The translations under genes and the position numbers were made by a program. A DNA stretch of 6,228 bases, from contig JAACEA010000241.1 of the NCBI GenBank assembly GCA_009936695.1, forward strand, positions 1-6,228. The letters are read 5' to 3'. The stretch comes from Planctomycetia bacterium (lineage in GTDB: Bacteria; Planctomycetota; Phycisphaerae; Phycisphaerales; SM1A02). The notes below the pieces were generated by a model. That model did no database searches and was not told where the DNA came from. It worked only from the letters and a program-made list of their open reading frames with translations. Of this stretch, positions 1 through 5,119 are shown one piece after another. Position 1 is the first letter of the stretch. Each line of letters starts with the position of its first letter.

Positions 1-1
1 C

Positions 2-127
2 TCCGACTCCATTCTCCAAGTCGACGCCCTTGAACTCAACGCCAAATCGAGAAGTCGGTGGTCGGGCACGGCCGCAGGCACCCGATCGCGCACGGGGGCT
101 GGTAGCACCCGGATTCGTGGTTCGTGA
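2..127 (+). CDS. Possible C-terminal fragment of a gene cut by the left edge
   Basis: Reading from base 2 gives 41 codons with no stop, then TGA at 125-127. The first part (SDSILQVDALELNAK) looks protein-like and uses mostly C at third positions. The remainder is Arg/Gly/Ser/Thr-rich low-complexity sequence and could be a disordered tail. I recognise no family. An open frame this short is common by chance in GC-rich DNA, and a longer minus-strand frame overlaps it, so this is only a tentative call. No intrinsic terminator in the plus direction follows it. Confidence 0.3.
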   Translation, partial: SDSILQVDALELNAKSRSRWSGTAAGTRSRTGAGSTRIRGS

Positions 128-254
128 CACCGGAAACACCAATCAAGGCGGTTCCAAGAGGGTTGGTCGCTGATGGTGGGGTCCGCTCGGGGCAGGCCGA
201 TCCTTGGTCCCTCTGCGTGCTTGAAACGCGACTCCGGTCCAAGATGAGGCGCCG

Positions 255-280
255 GAATCGACGTACCCAGAATCGACGTA
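255..280. repeat. 11-bp direct repeat, 15-bp period
   Basis: GAATCGACGTA occurs at 255-265 and again at 270-280, separated by CCCA. The second copy's last base joins the six-A run that forms the T-tract of the minus-strand terminator. The 15-bp period is not a helical turn multiple typical of iterons. It may be a small local duplication or a protein-binding site. Confidence 0.5.
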
Positions 281-308
281 AAAAAGTACCCCCGGCCGAA
301 GCCGGGGG
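280..308 (-). terminator. Strong intrinsic terminator, minus strand
   Basis: On the minus strand the sequence reads CCCCCGGC-TTCG-GCCGGGGG, then TAC and six T's (285 to 280). This is a perfect 8-bp GC-only stem closed by a stabilising UUCG tetraloop and followed by a U-tract, the standard form of a Rho-independent terminator. In the plus direction the hairpin is followed by a purine-rich stretch, so it should act on the minus strand only. No convincing protein gene lies upstream of it on that strand, which is why a small RNA is proposed. Confidence 0.75.
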
Positions 309-398
309 CGGAGGGAGGGAAAAGGGCTGTTTGAACAAGGAGTCGAGCCAGGCTCGTTCCTCGGAGTCCCGAAGGAGCTCTCGGTGATTGATCACCGT
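280..398 (-). ncRNA. Candidate structured small RNA of about 119 nt
   Basis: A transcript starting near 398 and ending in the T-run at 280 would hold three consecutive hairpins and then the terminator. Hairpin 1 is CGGTGA-TCAA-TCACCG (397-382). Hairpin 2 is GAG-C-TCC-TTCG-GGA-CTC (380-364), again with a UUCG loop. Hairpin 3 is AGGA-A-CGAGC-CTG-GCTCG-AC-TCCT (361-338). A mostly single-stranded pyrimidine-rich linker leads to the terminator stem. No open frame with a good start and ribosome site lies inside. It does not show the conserved cores of SRP RNA, RNase P RNA or tmRNA. Hairpins and terminator are seen directly; the RNA itself is inferred. Confidence 0.35.
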
Positions 399-404
399 GC
401 CCCA

Positions 405-432
405 AATATGGCATCCCACGGACGAAATGCAA
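405..432 (-). promoter_or_regulatory. Candidate promoter of the minus-strand small RNA
   Basis: The minus strand has TTGCAT (432-427), a 16-bp spacer, and CATATT (410-405). These match the sigma-70 consensus at 3 of 6 and 4 of 6 positions. This is one of the few AT-rich spots in the region. The predicted start, near 398, falls immediately before the first hairpin of the candidate RNA. The match is modest and could be chance. Confidence 0.3.
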
Positions 433-552
433 GAACCGAACACCGAAATTGACGCTTTTTCCGGCCGTGCTCTTACCACCGGACCCCCAGACGTCGATGA
501 GTCGGGGGCGAGCAGTGGCGGCACGGAAGACCGCCGAAAGGGGGTTGGGTGC

Positions 553-558
553 TACCAT
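553..558 (+). promoter_or_regulatory. Candidate -10 element of the DUF1573 gene
   Basis: TACCAT fits a TANNNT -10 hexamer and would give a leader of about 25 nt that includes the AGGAG ribosome site. No recognisable -35 box is seen at the right distance. Confidence 0.25.
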
Positions 559-578
559 TCCGTCCTTCCTCGACCTTC

Positions 579-583
579 AGGAG
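579..583 (+). promoter_or_regulatory. Ribosome binding site, AGGAG
   Basis: AGGAG lies 6 nt before the ATG at 590 and fixes that start. It is one of only two clear Shine-Dalgarno sites in the window, the other genes having none. Confidence 0.7.
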
Positions 584-589
584 TGATCC

Positions 590-1846
590 ATGCGTCCCAT
601 CACTGGTCCTTCATCTCGTGCCCACCGCCACCGATGGACCCGACAGGGTCTTTCCGCCGTGCTTCTGGCGGTCCTTGCGACCTCGGGCGGCTGCGGTGAC
701 GACCAATCGGCGAATCCGCCCGCGGAAACCGCTGGCGGGACGGCGACGCGGGCGAAACCCCTGAGCCCCGACGCGGTCGTGCTCCCCGAAGCCCGTGGTA
801 CCGCGGATCCCAGCATCGCGCAGACGGCACTCACCGATTCACCGCCGGTCGAGATCGTTCCCAGCGTCCTCGACTTCGGATTCATTCCGCCGAACCAGGA
901 TGCCGAGGGATCGGTGAAGATCTTCAATCGCGGGACCGAACCGCTGATGATTCTCGCCGCGGAGCCCTCCTGCAAGTGCACGACCCTCACCGACCTCGGG
1001 GGCACGATGATCCCGCCCGGTGAAAGCGTCGAGCTCGCGGCGGTGCTTGAGGGCGCGCCGAACACCGGCCCCAAGACCGCGTCGGTCAAGGTTCTCTTCG
1101 ACGGCTATTCGGTGGTCGAGGTGGTCGATCTCAAGGCCGAGATCACCCTTCCGATCCGCGCCATTCCCCCGCACATCAATGCGGTCCGCAATCAGAACCG
1201 CCAGGGCCGCATCGTGGTCGAAGCGATCGACGGCGAACCTTTCTCGATCTGCTCGTTCCACGGACTCCCGCCGACCTATCTCGGCTTCGATCCCGCGACG
1301 GACGAACCGAGGAGCCAGTACATCCTCTCCTTCGATCTCGATCGTCTTCCCGCTCCGTACCCCCGGTATCTCGTGATCGAGACCGACCGTCCGGAGACGC
1401 CGATGATCGACGTCTACCTGCGGCACGAGACGACGCTGCCCAAGCCGAACCGGAACCTCCGGATGGCGGGCGGATTCCGATTTCCTCTGGGACTGATCAA
1501 GCAGGGGTCGTTCGTCGACTTCGAGGTCGAATTCGACACGGTCACCACGCCGATCGCCACCGTGATCAGCGAGTCTCCGGACTGTCGAGCCCAGATGCTC
1601 GAAATCAACACCGAGGAGACCCAGGACGGGATCATCACCCGGGTGAAGATCCGTCTCACACCGGCCTCGGACTACGTCGGCGTGCTCTACGCCTCGCTTT
1701 CCGCGATGACCTCCGACGGACAGGTCGCACCGTTCCACGTCTTCGGCGTGGTGTCGCCTGATGGCGAGCCCTGCGTCGGGCCGACCCGCGAACCGTTGCC
1801 GCCTTCGGCGGGACCGGGGCCACGGCCCGACCCCAGCTCCGGCTGA
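590..1846 (+). CDS. DUF1573 domain lipoprotein
   Basis: A 418-residue predicted secreted lipoprotein of unknown function. The N-terminus has basic residues, a hydrophobic stretch (about 20-32), and Cys35 in the context TSGGC, a loose lipobox, so lipid attachment and envelope location are likely. A low-complexity linker (36-85) follows. A DUF1573 domain spans about 88-180: it has the LDFG strand (94-97), the NRGTEPL strand (113-119), the SCKC pair (Cys128, Cys130) and IPPGES (141-146). DUF1573 is an Ig-like beta-sandwich fold related to ASH/MSP-type domains, often found in Bacteroidetes and planctomycete surface proteins. Residues 200-282 and 290-388 look like two more beta-rich modules, the first containing GEPFSICS. 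The C-terminus is Pro/Gly-rich. The start is supported by AGGAG. The gene ends at a strong hairpin and appears monocistronic. Family assignment is firm; its role is unknown. Confidence 0.88.
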   Translation: MRPITGPSSRAHRHRWTRQGLSAVLLAVLATSGGCGDDQSANPPAETAGGTATRAKPLSPDAVVLPEARGTADPSIAQTALTDSPPVEIVPSVLDFGFIPPNQDAEGSVKIFNRGTEPLMILAAEPSCKCTTLTDLGGTMIPPGESVELAAVLEGAPNTGPKTASVKVLFDGYSVVEVVDLKAEITLPIRAIPPHINAVRNQNRQGRIVVEAIDGEPFSICSFHGLPPTYLGFDPATDEPRSQYILSFDLDRLPAPYPRYLVIETDRPETPMIDVYLRHETTLPKPNRNLRMAGGFRFPLGLIKQGSFVDFEVEFDTVTTPIATVISESPDCRAQMLEINTEETQDGIITRVKIRLTPASDYVGVLYASLSAMTSDGQVAPFHVFGVVSPDGEPCVGPTREPLPPSAGPGPRPDPSSG

Positions 1847-1874
1847 ACGTCTCGAGGGCGCTCGAAGATCATGC

Positions 1875-1912
1875 GGCCCGGCGGCACGAGGACGTGCGGC
1901 CGGGCCTTCTTC
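1875..1912 (+). terminator. Hairpin terminator after the DUF1573 gene
   Basis: GGCCCGGCGGCACG (1875-1888), loop AGGA, CGTGCGGCCGGGCC (1893-1906). The stem has 14 positions, 13 paired with one G-G mismatch, followed by TTCTTC in the plus direction. The U-tract is imperfect, but the stem is very strong. It lies 28 bp after the stop at 1846 and between two converging genes, so it may also stop transcripts from the permease gene, although the minus side lacks a T-run. Confidence 0.6.
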
Positions 1913-1946
1913 ATTCGAAGGCGGCGTTCGCTGGTCGAGTCGTTCG

Positions 1947-2777
1947 TCAGATCGAACCGATCATCCGGATCCCGGCGAACCCCATCAGGAGGATGAACGC
2001 GATCCGGATCGTGGTGATCGGAAGACGCCGCACCAGACGGGCCCCGAGCCAGCTTCCGAGGATCGCGGCAGGCACGATCGCCGCGGCGATGATCATGGAT
2101 TCGCTCGCGGACAGGGATCGGCCTTCGGCGTCCACGAGTTCGCTCAGGCTCAGGTTCTTGTAGCTGGCCCCGATCACGGCCATCGGGAACGTCACGGCCG
2201 CGGAGGTGACGATCGCGGTTCGGAGCGGAATTCCGGCCAGGAACCGCAGGCCGGGGACCGCGACCAGTCCGCCACCGATTCCGAGGAGGCCTCCGAGGAA
2301 GCCCATCACGCCACCGACGCCGGTGAGGATCGCACCCGATGGCGGAGCCGCCTTCTCGGCTTCACCGTCCTCGGGAAGTGATGAAGCGTCTCCGGGATCG
2401 GTGCCACGCCGCCAGAGCCGGAAGGCCTCCCACCCCGACATCAGGATCAGAAATCCGCCGAACACGCCCACGAGGACCTCGGCGTCGAGGTGATTGCTGA
2501 CCAGCACGCCGATCAGCACCATGAGGATCGCGGCGGGAAGCAGGCGGAGGACGAGTTGCTTGTCGATCGCCCCTGCGCGGTGGTGCGTCAGCGTCGCGGT
2601 ACCGGCGACGAAGACGTTCAGCACCATCGCGGCGGCCTGATAGATCTGCTGATCGGGGCCGATCAGGAGCGTCGCAGCGGGAATGAAGACGGTGGAGCCG
2701 CCGATCCCGAGCAACCCGCCGATCAGCCCGGCGGCGAGTCCGATGCCACCGAATGCGACGATCTCGAAGAGAGGCAT
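1947..2777 (-). CDS. TauE/SafE (DUF81) family membrane permease
   Basis: A 276-residue integral inner-membrane protein. It shows the family's internal duplication: GLIGGLLGIGGS (17-28) and GFLGGLLGIGGG (159-170) start two halves of about four hydrophobic segments each. A hydrophilic linker (121-147) rich in Glu/Asp/Arg joins the halves. Length matches the usual 250-280 residues. Family members export sulfite or sulfoacetate, or move other organosulfur anions. The substrate cannot be told from sequence, and no sulfur-metabolism gene is nearby. It is convergent with the DUF1573 gene and divergent from the 3D-domain gene. No Shine-Dalgarno precedes the ATG. Instead TACACT lies 6 nt upstream, so the mRNA may be leaderless. 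Confidence 0.88.
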   Translation of the reverse strand: MPLFEIVAFGGIGLAAGLIGGLLGIGGSTVFIPAATLLIGPDQQIYQAAAMVLNVFVAGTATLTHHRAGAIDKQLVLRLLPAAILMVLIGVLVSNHLDAEVLVGVFGGFLILMSGWEAFRLWRRGTDPGDASSLPEDGEAEKAAPPSGAILTGVGGVMGFLGGLLGIGGGLVAVPGLRFLAGIPLRTAIVTSAAVTFPMAVIGASYKNLSLSELVDAEGRSLSASESMIIAAAIVPAAILGSWLGARLVRRLPITTIRIAFILLMGFAGIRMIGSI

Positions 2778-2783
2778 CGCCGG

Positions 2784-2789
2784 AGTGTA
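2784..2789 (-). promoter_or_regulatory. Candidate -10 of the permease gene, leaderless
   Basis: On the minus strand TACACT is followed by CCGGCG and then the ATG. A -10 hexamer in this position would place the transcription start at the A of the start codon. The absence of a Shine-Dalgarno fits a leaderless mRNA. No -35 box is recognisable. Confidence 0.4.
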
Positions 2790-2824
2790 CGCAATGCGGC
2801 GGACGGCGCGGATCGTGCGGGTCG

Positions 2825-2861
2825 TTCCGGTCCGGAAACGGATCGATGTCGATCGGACCGG
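2825..2861. repeat. Nested inverted repeats between divergent genes
   Basis: Three overlapping symmetries are present: TTCCGG-T-CCGGAA (2825-2837), GATCGA-TG-TCGATC (2841-2854), and a longer pair CCGGTCCG (2827-2834) with CGGACCGG (2854-2861). The last pair encloses the second palindrome. This could be an operator shared by the divergent genes or a folded leader of the 3D-domain gene. There is no T-run on either side, so it is not a typical terminator. A further perfect palindrome, GGGGATCCCC, lies at 2920-2929. Confidence 0.5.
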
Positions 2862-2958
2862 CGGCTTGCGTTGCGTCGGGGATGGAACCGCGCACCTTCC
2901 TGGCTCGATCGCACCGTGAGGGGATCCCCGTCGTTCGGCGGTGGACGAGCACGGCGCC

Positions 2959-2962
2959 GGAG
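2959..2962 (+). promoter_or_regulatory. Ribosome binding site, GGAG
   Basis: GGAG lies 9 nt before the ATG at 2972. It supports that start over upstream in-frame ATGs, which would add a sequence without membrane or domain character. Confidence 0.5.
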
Positions 2963-2971
2963 CAAGCCGAC

Positions 2972-3466
2972 ATGAGAAGACCGGGACCCATCGTGACGTT
3001 TCTGTTCGGACTCGTTCTCGTCGGTGGCGCGATGCTGACCGGCACCGGCGTCCGTGATTCGATCGCCTCGGACACGAAGTCCGCGGTCCGGTTCCACGAC
3101 GGTCGCCCGATCGTTCCGGTCAAGTCCCTTCGGATGCGGGTGACCGCGTACAGCCCCGATCATCGATCCTGCGGTGACCACGCGGACGGGATCACCGCCA
3201 GCGGCTATTCCGTGCACACCAATGCGGGACGACTGGTCGCCGCGGACCGGAAGATGTTCGATTTCGGACAGCTCCTGTCCATTCCGGGGTATGCGAACGA
3301 AGGTGTGGTCCCGGTGCTCGATCGTGGCGGCGCGATCAAGGGCAATCGGCTCGACGTGCTCTATCCGACCCATGAACGAGCGATGCAGTGGGGTGTGAAG
3401 CACCTGATCGTCACGGTCTGGGCGTATGCCGATGGGAAGCCCATCGGCTACAAGCGTCCCCGGTGA
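2972..3466 (+). CDS. Membrane-anchored or secreted 3D domain protein
   Basis: A 164-residue protein with a short basic N-terminus and a hydrophobic segment (about 7-25) that is a signal anchor or signal peptide. A 3D (Asp-Asp-Asp) domain follows at about 54-153: VTAYSP (57-62), DGITASG (72-78), VAAD (Asp92), FGQLLSIPGY (98-107), VLDRGGAIKG with Asp117, and RLDVL with Asp128. Asp92, Asp117 and Asp128 fit the three conserved acidic residues. The fold is the double-psi beta barrel seen in the C-terminal part of MltA lytic transglycosylase and in Gram-positive resuscitation-factor-like proteins, so a cell-wall role is likely. No LysM, SH3 or separate peptidoglycan-binding domain is seen. The open frame extends upstream to ATG 2753, but the start at 2972 has a ribosome site and begins right at the signal. 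The 93 bp before comM hold no terminator. Confidence 0.85.
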   Translation: MRRPGPIVTFLFGLVLVGGAMLTGTGVRDSIASDTKSAVRFHDGRPIVPVKSLRMRVTAYSPDHRSCGDHADGITASGYSVHTNAGRLVAADRKMFDFGQLLSIPGYANEGVVPVLDRGGAIKGNRLDVLYPTHERAMQWGVKHLIVTVWAYADGKPIGYKRPR

Positions 3467-3547
3467 CTTCCGCCGGAGAGACCGAAGCGCGTTCGATCGC
3501 GTGGCCTGCGGTTCCGCCGGGGGCACGGAAATCGGAAATGCATCGAC

Positions 3548-3553
3548 TACGGT
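3548..3553 (+). promoter_or_regulatory. Candidate -10 of comM, leaderless
   Basis: TACGGT is followed by exactly 6 nt (CGCGCG) and the ATG of comM at 3560. This is the same spacing as at the permease gene. No Shine-Dalgarno is present. The hexamer fits TANNNT but is a weak match to TATAAT. Confidence 0.3.
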
Positions 3554-3559
3554 CGCGCG

Positions 3560-5083
3560 ATGATCAGTCGCGTCACCAGTTTCATCCTGCGGGGCGTTCG
3601 TGCCGAGTCCTGTCGCATCGAGGTCGATCTCTCGCCCCACGGACTTCCGACCATGGGCATCGTGGGGCTCCCCGATGCGGCGGTTCGTGAATCGGCGGAG
3701 CGGGTGCGGACCGCCATCCGGAACGCGGGATTCGCGTGGCCGAGATCCCGACTGACCGTGAATCTCGCGCCCGCGGATGTTCGCAAGGAAGGACCGGTCT
3801 ACGACCTGCCCATCGCCGCCGGCGTGCTCGCGGCCTCGGGCGCGATTCGGGGGGCATCCACCGGCGGCCGTCGAATCCAGGACTGGCCGATGGCGGGGGA
3901 ACTGGCCCTCGATGGCACGGTGCGGCCGGTGCGGGGGGTGTTCGCGCTGGCGGAGTTGGCGTCCCGCACGGGGGCGGCGGGCGTGGTCGTCGCCGCGGAA
4001 TCCGCATCCGAAGCGAGGCTGGTGAGCGATCTTCCGGTGGTGGGTGTGCGTGATCTCCAGGGACTCGCGACCTTCCTCGACGGGCTTGATCCGGTTCCGA
4101 CCACCGACGAGAAGACACGAGCATCGGTCATCGACCCACACGAGCGACACCGTCCTTCGAACATCGATCTCGCCAGCATTCGCGGCCAGTCGTCGGCGAA
4201 GCGGGCGGTCGAGATCGCCGCGGTCGGCGGGCACAACCTCCTCCTCGTCGGGCCACCGGGATGCGGCAAGACGATGATCGCACGCGGGCTGGTCGACCTG
4301 CTTCCGCCACTCGGGCGGGAGGAGATCCTCGAGGTGCAGGCGGTTCGATCCGCCGCCGGGCTTCCGTTCGACGTCGAGGCGCTCTCCCGACCCGGCTTTC
4401 GGACGCCGCATCACACGTCCAGCCCCGCGGCGCTGGTCGGCGGGGGAACCAACCCCCGACCGGGGGAAGTCAGCCTCGCGCATCACGGGATTCTGATGCT
4501 CGACGAGTTGCCGGAGTTCTCCGCCGCCGCGATCGACGCGTTGCGCGAACCGCTGGAGGATGGGGTGGTGACCGTCGCGCGGGCCGCCGGAACCGTCCGG
4601 TTCCCAGCGTCGGTCGTGGTCGTCGGGACGATGAATGGATCGAGAAGCGGGGGGGCCGGATCGTCGAACGACCAGGGTGTGGATCGGCGCGTGCTCGACC
4701 GGATCGGGGGTGCGGTGCTCGATCGATTCGATCTCCACGTGATCATGCGGGCCACACCCGTCGCAGCACTTCTCGATCCGCCCGACGGCCCTTCGACCGT
4801 GGAGGTGCGTCAACGGGTGGTCGCGGCCCGGCGTTTCGGCGCGGCGCGTTCCGGTCCGCTCAATGCACGGCTTTCGGGCGAACGTCTGGACGCGGCGTGT
4901 TCGCTCGACCGACGATCGCTCCATCGACTCGGCGCGATGGTCGAGGAGCTCGGCCTGAGCAGCCGGGCCTTCGACCGGATCCGCCGGGTCGCGCGGTCCA
5001 TCGCGGACCTGCACGGTTCGAGTTCGGTTCGATCGACGCACCTCGAGGAAGCGGTCGGCTATCGGGTGCTCGATCGAGATTGA
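3560..5083 (+). CDS. comM: YifB/ComM family Mg-chelatase-like AAA+ ATPase
   Basis: A 507-residue cytoplasmic AAA+ ATPase of the usual family length. The N-terminal ChlI/Lon-like domain (about 20-142) has GIVGLPDAAVRES (33-45), VNLAPAD (67-73) and DLPIAAGVL (82-90). The AAA+ Mg-chelatase domain (about 203-400) has Walker A GPPGCGKT (231-238), GEVSLAHHGILMLDELPEF (302-320) with Walker B ILMLDE (311-316), a sensor-1-type Asn359 and the LDRFDLH arginine region (387-393). The C-terminal helical domain covers about 407-505. In naturally transformable bacteria ComM is a hexameric helicase that drives branch migration of incoming DNA; in others its role is unclear. Oddity: family members usually carry MNPCPCG and a following Cys pair after sensor 1. 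Here the segment reads MNGSRSGGAGSSND and no cysteine is present there. The ATPase motifs are intact, so the enzyme may still be active. The start fits the typical family N-terminus. Confidence 0.93.
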   Translation: MISRVTSFILRGVRAESCRIEVDLSPHGLPTMGIVGLPDAAVRESAERVRTAIRNAGFAWPRSRLTVNLAPADVRKEGPVYDLPIAAGVLAASGAIRGASTGGRRIQDWPMAGELALDGTVRPVRGVFALAELASRTGAAGVVVAAESASEARLVSDLPVVGVRDLQGLATFLDGLDPVPTTDEKTRASVIDPHERHRPSNIDLASIRGQSSAKRAVEIAAVGGHNLLLVGPPGCGKTMIARGLVDLLPPLGREEILEVQAVRSAAGLPFDVEALSRPGFRTPHHTSSPAALVGGGTNPRPGEVSLAHHGILMLDELPEFSAAAIDALREPLEDGVVTVARAAGTVRFPASVVVVGTMNGSRSGGAGSSNDQGVDRRVLDRIGGAVLDRFDLHVIMRATPVAALLDPPDGPSTVEVRQRVVAARRFGAARSGPLNARLSGERLDAACSLDRRSLHRLGAMVEELGLSSRAFDRIRRVARSIADLHGSSSVRSTHLEEAVGYRVLDRD

Positions 5084-5104
5084 ACCCCGTCGCGGCATCG
5101 CGAT

Positions 5105-5110
5105 TATGCT
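5105..5110 (+). promoter_or_regulatory. Candidate -10 of the MATE gene
   Basis: TATGCT lies 9 nt before the GTG start and matches TATAAT at 4 of 6 positions. The spacing is 3 nt longer than at the permease and comM genes but still implies an extremely short leader. There is no Shine-Dalgarno. The gene could also be read through from comM, since no terminator lies in the 36-bp gap. Confidence 0.3.
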
Positions 5111-5119
5111 CGCCCGACC

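Larger units (their letters stand above)
128..589. other. Long intergenic region with structured minus-strand segment
   Basis: No frame here has convincing coding character. Frames that run through it cross a strong terminator hairpin or overlap the better-supported gene at 590 in another frame. What can be seen is an 11-bp direct repeat (255-265 and 270-280), a minus-strand terminator (280-308), three hairpins (338-397), a minus-strand promoter-like pair (405-432), two further inverted repeats (CCCCC-A-GAC at 484-492 with GTC-GGGGG at 501-508, and GGCGG 517-521 with CCGCC 531-535), and the promoter and ribosome binding site of the gene at 590. Confidence 0.6.

Noticed and set aside
36..524. 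A 162-codon minus-strand open frame
   Set aside because: It reads straight through the strong terminator hairpin and T-run at 280-308, has no family resemblance, and no ribosome site decides its start.
400..550. Possible RNase P RNA on the minus strand because of GGTAAGAGC
   Set aside because: Only this 9-base word matches; the other conserved RNase P segments are absent, so it is taken as chance.
388..699. A 103-codon plus-strand frame starting at a TTG
   Set aside because: It overlaps the better supported gene at 590 in another frame and has neither a ribosome site nor family resemblance.
839..1738. A 299-codon minus-strand open frame opposite the DUF1573 gene
   Set aside because: Arg/Asp/Val-rich composition without recognisable domains; explained as a mirror frame of the plus-strand gene.
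2753..2971. N-terminal extension of the 3D-domain protein from upstream ATGs
   Set aside because: The extension has no domain or signal character, covers the divergent promoter region, and would bury the signal anchor 74 residues inside; GGAG precedes the ATG at 2972.
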